This document shows, in pieces, positions 47,164 through 56,557 of a stretch of 64,000 bases of DNA. Position numbers and translations under genes: made by a program. The notes under the pieces were generated by a model that had not been told where the DNA came from, did not search any database, and worked only from the letters and a program-made list of their open reading frames with translations. The stretch lies in the NCBI RefSeq assembly GCF_000169335.1, contig NZ_AAXW01000003.1, positions 62,001 to 126,000 of the forward strand. Direction: 5' to 3'. Each line of letters begins with the position of its first letter. The first letter of the stretch is position 1. Source of the DNA: Crocosphaera chwakensis CCY0110 (GTDB lineage: Bacteria; Cyanobacteriota; Cyanobacteriia; Cyanobacteriales; Microcystaceae).

Positions 47164-47886
47164 TTACACCTCATTTAACACTTTATTTTGCAAAGAAACT
47201 AACTCTTTGATGCCAATTTCTGCTAAATCTAAGATATCATTAAGTTGAGAACGAGTAAAACTATTTTCTTCGGCTGTTCCTTGTACTTCAATGAGGTCTA
47301 AATTTTCTGTCATAACCACATTAAAATCAATATCTGCTTTAGAATCTTCAGGATAATTCAAGTCGAGAAATGCCTCTCCTTCAATTAACCCCACTGATAT
47401 TGCTGCCACAGGAAAGCGTAAAGGAGACTGAATTAATTCCCCTTGTTTGATCAACTTATTGACCGCTAAACCTAAGGCCACATAGCCTCCTGTAATAGAA
47501 GCAGTACGGGTTCCAGCATCAGCTTGCAAGACATCACAATCAATGGTAATACTTCTTTCTCCTAACTGTTGTAAATCAATACAAGATCGTAAACTTCTCC
47601 CGATTAATCGTTGTATTTCTTGAGTTCTTCCTGATAGTTTTAAAAGTTCTCTTCGTTGACGTTCCTGTGTTGCACTAGGTAGCATTCTATATTCTGCGGT
47701 TAACCATCCTTGACCACTTCCTAAGAGAAAACGAGGAACTCTATCTTCAATACTCGCAGTGCAAAGCACTTTTGTTTCACCGCATTCAATTACAACAGAA
47801 CCGGCAGAAAAGCGAGTAAAATTAAGTTCAAAATTAACAGGACGTAGTTGGTTCGGTTGACGGCCATCAGGACGTTGCCAAGACAT
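47164..47886 (-). CDS. rph: Ribonuclease PH
   Basis: A 240-residue phosphorolytic 3'-exoribonuclease. RPDGRQPNQLRPVNFELNFT at the start, then SVVIECGETKVLCTAS and SGRTQEIQRLIGRSLRS, CDVLQADAGTRTASITGGYVAL are the family's core and catalytic Asp residues. It trims tRNA 3' ends. It is alone; the neighbouring gene has a different function. Confidence 0.97.
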   Translation of the reverse strand: MSWQRPDGRQPNQLRPVNFELNFTRFSAGSVVIECGETKVLCTASIEDRVPRFLLGSGQGWLTAEYRMLPSATQERQRRELLKLSGRTQEIQRLIGRSLRSCIDLQQLGERSITIDCDVLQADAGTRTASITGGYVALGLAVNKLIKQGELIQSPLRFPVAAISVGLIEGEAFLDLNYPEDSKADIDFNVVMTENLDLIEVQGTAEENSFTRSQLNDILDLAEIGIKELVSLQNKVLNEV

Positions 47887-47989
47887 AATTTACAATAAAA
47901 ATTTATTTTTTGCCTTTGCATCTTACCATGAATGCTGACAAAAGCAAGGATTTAGTTTTATCTTACTTATTATCACTATTTTCTATAAT

Positions 47990-49162
47990 TTAAGAATGTA
48001 AAATCAAGAAAGCTAAGCTTCCTATACCCGAAACTGAAAACAAGATAGTCTTATAAGGTATTTTAGTTAAATTGACACTCAGTAATAATAAGAAATAAAC
48101 ATCCATAAAGACTCGTGAATAATCTAAATAGTACCCTAAAATCGTCATACTACTAAAAGCAAACATTACACTATAAAAAGTATTGCCTGTTTGCATTAAT
48201 AAATTAGGTTGACGATGTTTTATATATAAGATAAAAATTGCGACAAAACTAAACAGCAAAATGAAGAACATATAAGCCTCAAATAAGTTACTTCCGTTTA
48301 ATTCTCCTGTTACAATACTAATTAGTTTATTAATGATTCCCAGAAAAGGAAACCCAAAATTATCTTTAACCCTTACTTTCCCAGGTAAGTCTAAGAAACT
48401 AATATACACAGTCCATAAAATGGGTGGTATTAATCCATATAATAAATACTGAATCTGCTTGAATCTTTTTTGTATTAAACTGGTTAAAAATAAAGCAAAC
48501 CAAACAATTAATAAAGTTTCTCTGGTTAAACAACCGAGACTAATAAATAAAGCCGTTAATTTATATTTTTCGTAACGATAACAATAAAAAGAAGCAATTA
48601 AAAAAACACTACTAAATAAATCAGCAGTGCCTAAAGATAACACCATCCAGACCCCAGGAATACATAGGGTAAAAAGAGATTGAAATTTTGAAACGTTATC
48701 AGATTTAAAATATAAATCTGTAATAGCAACAATAATGATAATAGAAAAAGCATTTATTGCTACCATGATGTAAGGAATTAAAGTTTTATTTCCCAAAGCT
48801 AAAAGATAACTAACGAAAGGGTAAAAAATACGACGATAACGATAGATTGGATGATCTAAACTATTAATGGTTTCAGAATTTTGTAAAAAAGGATCAAGAG
48901 CTAAACTTAAAAATTGTTGACCATCATAACCAATTTCTCCTTGATAAATGAAAGTCGTTTCAGCATTTAAAAAAGGAGAAAGAGGTAAAATTGAACCAAT
49001 GCGAAAAAAACCTGTAATGTTCCCATCAAATTTGAAAAAATAAAAATATAAAGTGACAGAGAAAACAATTAATGTACTAATTAATATATTAATAAGATTA
49101 TTAAAATTTTTGTCTTGGTCAGTTATAAACATTTTAAATAAAAGAATTTTAAAATAAAACAA
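47990..49162 (-). CDS. Polytopic membrane protein (glycosyltransferase-like)
   Basis: A 390-residue protein with about nine hydrophobic segments. After the first helix comes FIYQGEIGYDGQQFLSLALDPFL and HPIYRYRRIFYPFVSYLLALG, a recurring pattern (YDGQxYxxIAxDP...YRxxRxxYP) in bacterial integral membrane proteins that resemble C-type (GT-C) glycosyltransferases. No DxD could be fixed. Start is an ATG at 49162 or a second ATG nearer to the helix. Cell-envelope glycan transport or synthesis is a reasonable guess. Confidence 0.6.
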   Translation of the reverse strand: MFYFKILLFKMFITDQDKNFNNLINILISTLIVFSVTLYFYFFKFDGNITGFFRIGSILPLSPFLNAETTFIYQGEIGYDGQQFLSLALDPFLQNSETINSLDHPIYRYRRIFYPFVSYLLALGNKTLIPYIMVAINAFSIIIIVAITDLYFKSDNVSKFQSLFTLCIPGVWMVLSLGTADLFSSVFLIASFYCYRYEKYKLTALFISLGCLTRETLLIVWFALFLTSLIQKRFKQIQYLLYGLIPPILWTVYISFLDLPGKVRVKDNFGFPFLGIINKLISIVTGELNGSNLFEAYMFFILLFSFVAIFILYIKHRQPNLLMQTGNTFYSVMFAFSSMTILGYYLDYSRVFMDVYFLLLLSVNLTKIPYKTILFSVSGIGSLAFLILHS

Positions 49163-49369
49163 AAGTACAAATTCAATAAATGTGTTGACTGTGATTTCTT
49201 AAAATTGTTCCTAAATTGTAAGCCTTTAGAAAATATTGAAACTGAAAAAATTCAGAAAATGCTCAGTAACGATCATTATTTATATAATTTTTTTGAAATA
49301 TAGAAAAGTAAGACTTTATTTCTAACTTTATCAATAGCTATTGAGTAAAAATATAGCTCTAAATAAGGG

Positions 49370-49399
49370 TTGTCAAAGTGTCATTATAACCGATATACT
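49370..49399 (+). promoter_or_regulatory. Promoter for the ferredoxin gene
   Basis: TTGTCA at 49370-49375, an 18-bp spacer, and TATACT at 49394-49399. The ferredoxin start is 42 bp downstream and has AAGGAG at 49428-49433. Good but not perfect matches to sigma-70 consensus. Confidence 0.5.
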
Positions 49400-49440
49400 T
49401 TACAATAAGAAACGACTTAACCTGAATAAGGAGAACAACT

Positions 49441-49668
49441 TTGCCACACACCATTGTAACCAAAACCTGTGAAGGGATTGCCGATTGCGTAGACGCTTGT
49501 CCCGTCGCTTGTATTCACGAAGGACCAGGAAAAAATGTCAAGGGTACAGACTGGTACTGGATCGATTTTGCCACCTGTATTGATTGTGGAATTTGCTTAC
49601 AAGTTTGTCCGGTTGAAGGCGCCATTTTACCAGAAGAAAGACCTGACCTACAAAAAACGCCATCCTAA
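49441..49668 (+). CDS. 4Fe-4S ferredoxin
   Basis: A 75-residue bacterial-type ferredoxin. CEGIADCVDACPVACIH is the first cluster site (with one extra-long spacing), CIDCGICLQVCPVEG is the second. It is similar to dicluster (7Fe/8Fe) ferredoxins. The start is TTG with a good Shine-Dalgarno, AAGGAG, 7 bp upstream. It probably carries electrons for a redox enzyme not in the window. Confidence 0.88.
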   Translation: MPHTIVTKTCEGIADCVDACPVACIHEGPGKNVKGTDWYWIDFATCIDCGICLQVCPVEGAILPEERPDLQKTPS

Positions 49669-49721
49669 GAGAATAACAGTTATTTGGTAATAAGTGAATT
49701 GGTCTAAAAACGATTGAAACA

Positions 49722-50459
49722 ATGGAAAATATCTTAGAAGTTAAGGATGTTTATGCCGGATATGTAAAAGATTTAAACATTTTACAAGGCATCAACTTTC
49801 GTATTTCTTTAGGGGAATTAGTAACGGTAATCGGCCCCAATGGTGCCGGAAAATCCACATTAGTAAAAACAATTTTCGGACTGCTCAAAACCAATCAAGG
49901 TCAAATCACTTTTAAAGGAAAAAATATCACAGGATTAAAATCAGATCAAATTGTAAAATTGGGAATGTGTTATGTTCCTCAAATTTCTAATGTTTTTGCC
50001 ACCCTAAGTATAGAAGAAAACTTAGAAATGGGAGCGTTTATCAGTCATGGCTCCTTAAAAAAACAAAAAGATAAAATATACACCATGTTTCCCCGACTAG
50101 CCGAACGTCGTCGCCAAAAAGCAGGAACCCTATCCGGAGGAGAAAGACAAATGTTAGCCATGGGACGGGCATTAATGTTAGACCCCGACGTTTTATTATT
50201 AGACGAACCCTCGGCCGCCTTGTCTCCTATCTTGGTCAATAGCGTCTTTGAACAAATCAAAGCCATTAATCAAACAGGAAAAGCCATCGTCTTAGTCGAA
50301 CAAAACGCCAAAAAAGCTCTAATGATGGCTGATCGCGGATATGTCCTAGAAAATGGTCGCGATCGCTTTGAAGGATCAGGAGAAGAATTACTCAACGATC
50401 CCAAAGTAGGACAACTCTATTTAGGAGCAGCTTATCAAGAATCCGAAGGAGAAGTGTAG
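49722..50459 (+). CDS. ABC transporter ATP-binding protein, LivF/NatE-like
   Basis: A 245-residue ATPase. VIGPNGAGKSTLVKTIFGLL is Walker A, LSGGERQMLAMGRALM is the signature, and LLLDEPSAALSP is Walker B. The sequence opens LEVKDVYAGYVKDLNILQGI, and its form (CYVPQISNVFATLSIEENLEMG) matches LivF-type subunits of branched or neutral amino acid (Nat) transporters. The permease and binding-protein genes are elsewhere. It lies 53 bp after the ferredoxin. Confidence 0.85.
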   Translation: MENILEVKDVYAGYVKDLNILQGINFRISLGELVTVIGPNGAGKSTLVKTIFGLLKTNQGQITFKGKNITGLKSDQIVKLGMCYVPQISNVFATLSIEENLEMGAFISHGSLKKQKDKIYTMFPRLAERRRQKAGTLSGGERQMLAMGRALMLDPDVLLLDEPSAALSPILVNSVFEQIKAINQTGKAIVLVEQNAKKALMMADRGYVLENGRDRFEGSGEELLNDPKVGQLYLGAAYQESEGEV

Positions 50460-50626
50460 GAGAAAGTTCTCAAGATGACTACAATTTCAAAAATACAAGG
50501 TAAGCTAGATAAGGAAAGGATTAACAACAGTCCTATCAAAGGTTAGAAGCAAGTTTCTTTCTTAAATTTAAGTGGAGAAAGACTGTAAATTCTGGCTTAG
50601 CGACTATAGCAAAGTGATACAACTCC

Positions 50627-51925
50627 ATGCTGCGAATCATCACCCAGTCAGCTGAGATAGACACAGAATTGCAAAGAATCCGCGATCGCCCTTATCGAGA
50701 CGAGATTCAAGCAAAAGAGGTTGCTGTGGCAGAAATTCTCGAAAGAATTAAGCACCAAGGCGACCAAGGACTCTTTGAACCCTTTGACCTTCTCACTACC
50801 CCCACCCATCTCAAAGTAAGCGGTTCCGACTTAGACGCAGCCTATCAAAAGATTCCCAAAGAATTACTCGATGCCATTCAAACCGTCAGTCAAAAACTAG
50901 AAAGCTTCTATAAACAACAACTCCCCAAACCTTGGGTAAAATTTGAAGACGACGATGTAGTCGTAGGCAAACGGTACACCCCCGTCAAGCGAGCCGGCAT
51001 TTATGTGGCCTGGGAACAAGGTTCTCCCATGAGTCGGGTATTAATGCAAACCCTACCGGCAAAAATTGCCAAAGTCCCCGAAATTATCCTCGTCACTCCC
51101 CCCGATGAAACTGGCAAAGTACCCCCAGATATTCTAGTGTCCGCTCAAGTCAGTGGAGTGAATCAAATTTATCGCATGGGAGGAGCAAAAGCCATTGCTG
51201 CTTTAGCCTATGGAACTGAAACCATTCCTCAAGTAGAAGTGATCACAGGAACCGGTGGATTAGATGTTATCTTAGCTAAACGCATGGTTCACGGGACTGT
51301 TACCATTGATACCCCTGTCGATGCCTCAGAATTGTTCATTATTGCCGACGCAACCGCTAAAGAAAGCCACATTGCTGCCGACTTATTAGCACAAGTTGAA
51401 CAAGATCCCAGTAGTGCCGTGATTGTTCTGACAACGGATTTAAGTTTAGCCCAAAAAATTCAAACCAAGGTACAAGAAAAATTACAAGATAACGCCCACG
51501 GCATTTTATCCGAAAAAGCGATCGCCCACTATAGCTTAATTATCGTATTAGACTCCCTTGAACAAGCCATCAACATCACCAATCAATTTGCTCCTCATTA
51601 CGTGATGTTAGCCCTAGCTGACCCCTGGAACATAGTAGAAAAAATTCGTGCCGTCGGTAGTCTTTTCGTTGGACATAATACTCCCAAAGCCGTTGGGGAC
51701 TATTTAGGGACTGGAGGCGTAATTTTGCCCCCCTCCGGATTAATTCGTTATGCTTCTTCTGTGCGAGTGGAAACCTTCTTAAAACCGTCCCATCTCATCG
51801 AATATTCTCCTGCTGCGCTGAAAAAATTAGCCAGTGCCTTAGAAATTTTAGCCCTAGCAGAAGGGTTACCAGGAACCGCCGATGCAATGAATTTACGGTT
51901 AATCGAAGGGGAAGATTATCAGTGA
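50627..51925 (+). CDS. hisD: Histidinol dehydrogenase
   Basis: A 432-residue protein: YVPGGKAxYPS-like segment here is RAGIYVAWEQGSPMSRVLM, with KVPEIILVTPP, YRMGGAKAIAALAYGTETIP and QVEQDPSSAVIVLTTD. HisD does the last two oxidations to histidine. Some positions of the first motif differ from the standard GGxxxYPSxxLM, so this may be one of the diverged paralogues that cyanobacteria carry beside the true hisD. No other his gene is nearby. Confidence 0.85.
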   Translation: MLRIITQSAEIDTELQRIRDRPYRDEIQAKEVAVAEILERIKHQGDQGLFEPFDLLTTPTHLKVSGSDLDAAYQKIPKELLDAIQTVSQKLESFYKQQLPKPWVKFEDDDVVVGKRYTPVKRAGIYVAWEQGSPMSRVLMQTLPAKIAKVPEIILVTPPDETGKVPPDILVSAQVSGVNQIYRMGGAKAIAALAYGTETIPQVEVITGTGGLDVILAKRMVHGTVTIDTPVDASELFIIADATAKESHIAADLLAQVEQDPSSAVIVLTTDLSLAQKIQTKVQEKLQDNAHGILSEKAIAHYSLIIVLDSLEQAINITNQFAPHYVMLALADPWNIVEKIRAVGSLFVGHNTPKAVGDYLGTGGVILPPSGLIRYASSVRVETFLKPSHLIEYSPAALKKLASALEILALAEGLPGTADAMNLRLIEGEDYQ

Positions 51926-52052
51926 TCACTCAACGATAATTAATCACGGATCACTGAAATAATTAACTTTATACTAGAGATTCGATACAATTAAAAAACT
52001 TTGTTATCCTTGATACTAATTAAGCTCTCTCAAGAGCTGAAAACAAGTGTCT

Positions 52053-53711
52053 ATGAGTCAACGTCCTCCTAAAGCTGAGCATCGTCCAACCCGTTTCGTC
52101 TGTTTACCCTATGGAGTTGGTCATGATCATGAAGGGATCTGTCTAGAGCTACAATTAGGCCCCCATCGCATCTTGCTTGATTGCGGTTTAAGGGACCTCA
52201 CACCCCTAATCAATCAAAACCAACCGCCAGTAGACGCAGTCTTCTGTAGTCACGCCCATAGTGATCATGCCAGAGGATTAAAAGCACTTCATGAAGCCTT
52301 TCCGACTATCCCCATTTATGCCAGTCACGTTACCAAACAACTACTACCTTTAAATTGGCCTGAAAAAAATTCTCCCAAAACCGCTAACTTTTGTCAGGGA
52401 CTATTTTGGGAAAAACCCTTTGAGTTGTTTGATGATTTGACAGTGCAGTTATTTAGGGCTGGCCATTTACCAGGGGCCGCCTCTATCTCATTAACCTATC
52501 GTACCGTCGAACGTGCCTATAAATTACTGTACACAGGAGACTTTTCCTTATCCAATCTTCAATTGGTCGAAGGACTCTCCATTGAGGCATTAAGAGGCTT
52601 ATCCCCTGATATTTTAATCATTGAAGGAACTTATGGCACCATGCGCCATCCCCATCGTCGTCAACAAGAAAAGGAGTTGATGCAGCGCATTCATGAGTGT
52701 TTAACCCACGGTTATAGTGTGGTGTTACCCGTGCCAACCTTGGGGTTAGGACAAGAAATTTTGAAATTGCTGCGTTCTCATCATCAGTTTACGGGACGAG
52801 ACTTAGATATCTGGGTTGATGGGCAAGTAGCCAACGCCTGCGATCGCTATTTAGATTTACTGCCAGAATTTCCTATATCAGTACAAAATTTTGCCAAACA
52901 TCAACCGCTCTTTTGGGATGAGCGAATTTGTCCCCGTTTACGTCGCTTAACCCCTCAACAACGGGGAAAAATTGGACAAACCCCTTGCGTTGTCTTAACC
53001 GATAATATCACTACCCTTTACGATGAAGGGTACCTTCTATCCGGGTTGTGGGTAATGTTATTCCCGGCTGCACCCCATGAAGGACAAACCCTAGAATCAC
53101 CCGACATTGTTAAGTTCATGGAAAAGGTGTCCGTTCATACGGAGTCTTATGTTTTGGCTGAACATAGTGATGGTCGTAACACCACTCAGTTAATCCATAA
53201 TTTACGACCCCAACATATTATTTTTGTTCATGGTTCTCCCATCAACTTAACGGATTTAACCAGTTTAGAAGAGTTACAAAACCGTTATCAACTTCATCTT
53301 CCTTCAACGGGAAAATTAGTGGAACTACCCATAGGAGATAAGTTTATTCAACCGGCAGCCCCCTCTCCTGGGGTTTATGAGGGAGAATTAAATGATCTAG
53401 ACAGAAATATTACCATTACGTTACCTCACAGCATTATTGATGATCCTCACTGGCGTTATTTTGCTGATACGGGACTGGTTGAAGCCCGTTGGCAAGGAGA
53501 CGAGTTGGTATTTCGAGGGATTCCTCAAAGGGAACTCCTCAACCAAAACAATACTGATAAAGTGATCAATGATTTAGATTGTTGTTTAACTTGTTGTCAT
53601 TATCGGGGTCAACGGTGTTGGAATTCTCAATCTCCTCTTTATGGTTTTAAAGTAACCCCAGAAGGTTATTGTCCTGTGTTTGAACCCCTTCCCAAACAAG
53701 AAGATGAGTAA
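52053..53711 (+). CDS. MBL-fold beta-CASP nuclease-like protein
   Basis: A 552-residue protein (from the ATG; a GTG is 6 bp upstream). CSHAHSDHARGL is the zinc motif HxHxDH, YTGDFSLSN supplies the acidic ligand, IIEGTYGTMRHPHRRQQEKEL is the beta-CASP start, LAEHSDGRNTTQLIHNL and IIFVHGSP end the RNA-processing fold. The C-terminus has CLTCCHYRGQRCW, a possible metal-binding cluster. It probably acts on RNA 3' ends, but the family also includes DNA-acting members. Confidence 0.85.
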   Translation: MSQRPPKAEHRPTRFVCLPYGVGHDHEGICLELQLGPHRILLDCGLRDLTPLINQNQPPVDAVFCSHAHSDHARGLKALHEAFPTIPIYASHVTKQLLPLNWPEKNSPKTANFCQGLFWEKPFELFDDLTVQLFRAGHLPGAASISLTYRTVERAYKLLYTGDFSLSNLQLVEGLSIEALRGLSPDILIIEGTYGTMRHPHRRQQEKELMQRIHECLTHGYSVVLPVPTLGLGQEILKLLRSHHQFTGRDLDIWVDGQVANACDRYLDLLPEFPISVQNFAKHQPLFWDERICPRLRRLTPQQRGKIGQTPCVVLTDNITTLYDEGYLLSGLWVMLFPAAPHEGQTLESPDIVKFMEKVSVHTESYVLAEHSDGRNTTQLIHNLRPQHIIFVHGSPINLTDLTSLEELQNRYQLHLPSTGKLVELPIGDKFIQPAAPSPGVYEGELNDLDRNITITLPHSIIDDPHWRYFADTGLVEARWQGDELVFRGIPQRELLNQNNTDKVINDLDCCLTCCHYRGQRCWNSQSPLYGFKVTPEGYCPVFEPLPKQEDE

Positions 53712-53778
53712 TCACCGTGTTTATGATAGGATATTTTGTGATCCATAATATAAAAGAGTTGGGAAGGTAGATAACCAT

Positions 53779-53916
53779 ATGGAAACAGTATTCCTTTTAG
53801 CAAAATTACCCGAAGCTTATCAAATTTTCGATCCTCTGGTAGACGTATTACCAGTTATTCCTCTGTTTTTCTTGGCTTTAGCCTTCGTTTGGCAAGCTGC
53901 TGTTGGTTTTAAGTAA
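53779..53916 (+). CDS. psbK: Photosystem II protein K
   Basis: A 45-residue protein, too short for most gene finders. After an 8-residue presequence comes KLPEAYQIFDPLVDVLPVIP, then LFFLALAFVWQAAVGFK. This is PsbK, a single-helix subunit near CP43 in photosystem II. It confirms an oxygenic phototroph. Confidence 0.97.
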   Translation: METVFLLAKLPEAYQIFDPLVDVLPVIPLFFLALAFVWQAAVGFK

Positions 53917-53945
53917 AACCTAACAGCGAAAACTTTAATCATACC

Positions 53946-53976
53946 CTCAATCAATGAAAATTTTTCATTGATTGAG
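53946..53976 (+). terminator. Hairpin after psbK that overlaps the end of the glycerophosphodiesterase gene
   Basis: CTCAATCAATGAAAA (53946-53960) pairs with TTTTCATTGATTGAG (53962-53976). It lies 29 bp after the psbK stop. On the minus strand it contains the TGA that ends the convergent gene. It can terminate transcription from both sides. Confidence 0.75.
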
Positions 53977-54978
53977 AGTTTTAACAGCTATATCAGGAAA
54001 ATCACTAAAGACACCATCAACCCCTAAGTTAAAAAATTGTTGATATTCTAATTGAGGATCGCCATTATAATTGGTCGCTAAGTAAGCATTTTCATTGCGA
54101 AAGGTAAACGGATGAACTAACAAACCCACATCATGAGCATCATCAATGAGTGAGGTAGGGGGAAGTAAAATTTTATTAGTTTCGTCAACTGAAACAATCA
54201 TCCGCTTCCAAGGGCCGATCGCATTAGCATAAATAGCAATGTCAGCTAATCCTGTTGGGGTTCGCAACTCTCCATAGGTGCGAGAATCACCATTAACCAC
54301 AAAATCATAGGGTTGGGTTTCGATCAACGTGCCATCTCTTTCAATACTCCCTGCATTCAATAATTGAACTAAGGGAACATCAATGAGACTGCGGAGTTTT
54401 TGTAAGTTACTTACTTCAAAGGACTGAATAAAAAGGCGATCGCGATCGCAAAATTGATTATCTTTTAATAGTTTGACTAAGGGTTCTTCTAATGATAAAC
54501 CGACAGAATCATGATAAGTCGGATGTTTGGTTTCGGGATAAATACCAACTTTTTTTCCAGTATCAGTTTCAACTTGTTGAACTAAATCAATGATTTCTTG
54601 AAACGTAGGAATCTCAAATAAACCATCAAAAGATTGATCTCGAAACTTAAGACTTTGAACTGCCCGTAATGTTTTAATTTCGGCTAAAGTAAAATCATCG
54701 GCAAACCAACCCGTTTCTTTTTTTCCATCAATGATTTTTGTTGTATAACGAGAAAAAAATTCAGGGCGATCGCTTATATTAGTCGTATCCGTAATATTAA
54801 CTTCATGGCGAGCAATTAATACCCCGTCTTTAGTCGAAACTAAGTCCGGTTCGATAAAATTAGCTCCCATTTCAATAGCTAATTGATAAGCTTCTAAGGT
54901 ATGCTCAGGACGATAACCACTCGCACCTCGATGAGCAATAATAATCGGTTTTTGACTCCCATTTTGCATCTGCGTCAT
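53965..54978 (-). CDS. glpQ: Glycerophosphodiester phosphodiesterase
   Basis: A 337-residue GDPD. IIAHRGASGYRPEHTLEAYQLAIEMGANFIEPDLVSTKDGVLIARHE contains the catalytic HRGxxxxxPENT-like His, and the metal ligands E and D. It has VGIYPETKHPTYH and FIQSFE. It lacks an evident signal peptide, so it is likely cytoplasmic, hydrolysing glycerophosphodiesters to glycerol-3-phosphate plus an alcohol. Confidence 0.92.
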   Translation of the reverse strand: MTQMQNGSQKPIIIAHRGASGYRPEHTLEAYQLAIEMGANFIEPDLVSTKDGVLIARHEVNITDTTNISDRPEFFSRYTTKIIDGKKETGWFADDFTLAEIKTLRAVQSLKFRDQSFDGLFEIPTFQEIIDLVQQVETDTGKKVGIYPETKHPTYHDSVGLSLEEPLVKLLKDNQFCDRDRLFIQSFEVSNLQKLRSLIDVPLVQLLNAGSIERDGTLIETQPYDFVVNGDSRTYGELRTPTGLADIAIYANAIGPWKRMIVSVDETNKILLPPTSLIDDAHDVGLLVHPFTFRNENAYLATNYNGDPQLEYQQFFNLGVDGVFSDFPDIAVKTLNQ

Positions 54979-55022
54979 AACGTATTAGGGAAGATAGGGT
55001 GTAGGGTGTGGGGGGATTTATG

Positions 55023-55526
55023 TTAGTTCCCTGAGACTTGATGATTAACGATCGCAATATTCCATTCTCCGAGTTGAGTGGTTTGAAAAGCGACTTGTGA
55101 CCCATCTCCGGTAATGGTGGGTTGTCGAACCGAACCCCGAACATTAGCTGAAAGTAACGTAGAGCGTTGTTTGTTGCGATCATAGACCATAATATCCGGT
55201 TTACCTCGTTCAGTGGAAACATAGACCAAATAACGTCCATCAAAGCTTAAAGCAGGTTGGTCTTGACTAGAATCTCTACGATTAAGATTAGGCAAAGAAA
55301 CAAGACGCTTCTGTTCTAAATCAAACAGATAAATATCTCGATGACCTTGACGTTCTGAAGCAAAGGCTAAATAACGACCGTCTCCGCTATAGGTTGGGTA
55401 TTCTTCGGGGGATTTCGTATTGAGTCCGCCGGTGGGTATTTCTGGGGTCGTTAACAGGGGATGACGACAGCTACTAAGGAACATTCCCATTAATAGGATA
55501 AGAACTATAAACAGACGAAACTGCAT
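55023..55526 (-). CDS. TolB-like PD40 lipoprotein
   Basis: A 167-residue protein. FRLFIVLILLMGMFLSSC ends in a lipobox (LSSC), so it is a lipoprotein. Three PD40 repeats follow: YPTYSGDGRYLAFASE, QPALSFDGRYLVYVSTER, QPTITGDGSQVAFQT. They form part of a beta propeller, but three repeats are too few for a complete one. It lies 44 bp ahead of the phosphodiesterase on the same strand. Confidence 0.85.
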   Translation of the reverse strand: MQFRLFIVLILLMGMFLSSCRHPLLTTPEIPTGGLNTKSPEEYPTYSGDGRYLAFASERQGHRDIYLFDLEQKRLVSLPNLNRRDSSQDQPALSFDGRYLVYVSTERGKPDIMVYDRNKQRSTLLSANVRGSVRQPTITGDGSQVAFQTTQLGEWNIAIVNHQVSGN

Positions 55527-55570
55527 TATGGAATAATTGTTATCTTTAAATTCTATTTTATCGTTTCTTT

Positions 55571-55603
<33 letters not shown>

Positions 55604-55717
55604 TATACCAAATCCGCTTATTTTAGTAGAGTAACATTTTTTCTCCCTGCTCCCTGCTTCAAGACTTAATACTATACTATCTAAAACGGATCTAGTATTA
55701 GGAGACAGTAGTCAGAA

Positions 55718-56515
55718 TTAATTATTAACTAAACGAGGGTCTAACTTAGAGTAAGATCCGATTTTATATTGTTGTTGCTCAATTAATTGATTGAGTCTTT
55801 TGACCCGTTTTTTTGAAGCGGGATGAGTAGAGAAAAAATCCCAATTTAATGCTTTTTTCTGATCAAGATGCTTAAAAAAATCTGTTGCACCTACTACATG
55901 ACCATAGGTTTTATTTAATAACATTAAACCATATTCATCCGCTTGATATTCTTGGGAACGAGAATAGTGACTATTGCTGATAGTTTCAGTAATAGTTCCA
56001 ATACTATTAGATAAGAGAGTATTGTCTCCTGCAACAGTTGCGATCGCTATTTGAATAATTAATGCTTTTCCTAAACCTCGCAGATGATCTCGATGAGAAA
56101 AATGGCCTAATTCATGACCTAAAATCATCATTAATTCATTCTCTGAGTTTACCTTTTCTACTAACCCTTGAAACACCCCAATCACATCCCCAGGAATAGC
56201 AAAAGCATTGACAGTATCTTCTGGTATATAAATAACTCGATAATCTCTTTTGGCTATGGATTCATCATCAATTTGTGATTCTAAACGATCTAAAAGCTGA
56301 TTTAAAACTTGTTGTTGAGGCGAATCTTCTGATTTTTCTTCATAAATAGGAACCACAATCGAGCCTAGTTTTTGTTCCCAACTAACGGGAATATAAGTGA
56401 TTCCCCAATCAACTAAAAATGAGATTAACTGAATAATAAGTATGATAATAATTAGAAAAATTCCTAATATTATAAAAAGTTGACGAAAATTCGGGGGAGG
56501 ATTGCGATCGCTCAT
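55718..56515 (-). CDS. M48-family metalloprotease
   Basis: A 265-residue protein. LFIILGIFLIIIILIIQLISFLV is an N-terminal membrane helix; ILGHELGHFSHRDHL holds the zinc-binding HExxH. SRSQEYQADEYGL supplies the third zinc ligand Glu, and FSTHPASKKRVKRL follows. It resembles the outer-membrane-facing or membrane-anchored M48 proteases (BepA/LoiP-like). Substrate not known. Confidence 0.92.
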   Translation of the reverse strand: MSDRNPPPNFRQLFIILGIFLIIIILIIQLISFLVDWGITYIPVSWEQKLGSIVVPIYEEKSEDSPQQQVLNQLLDRLESQIDDESIAKRDYRVIYIPEDTVNAFAIPGDVIGVFQGLVEKVNSENELMMILGHELGHFSHRDHLRGLGKALIIQIAIATVAGDNTLLSNSIGTITETISNSHYSRSQEYQADEYGLMLLNKTYGHVVGATDFFKHLDQKKALNWDFFSTHPASKKRVKRLNQLIEQQQYKIGSYSKLDPRLVNN

Positions 56516-56557
56516 AACGAAATCAAAAGTGATTTTTATAATGAAAATTGATTGATT

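Noticed and set aside
51920..51956. CAGTGATC/GATCACTG inverted repeat at the hisD stop
   Set aside because: The arms are short, the loop is long, and there is no U-run, so I do not call a terminator.
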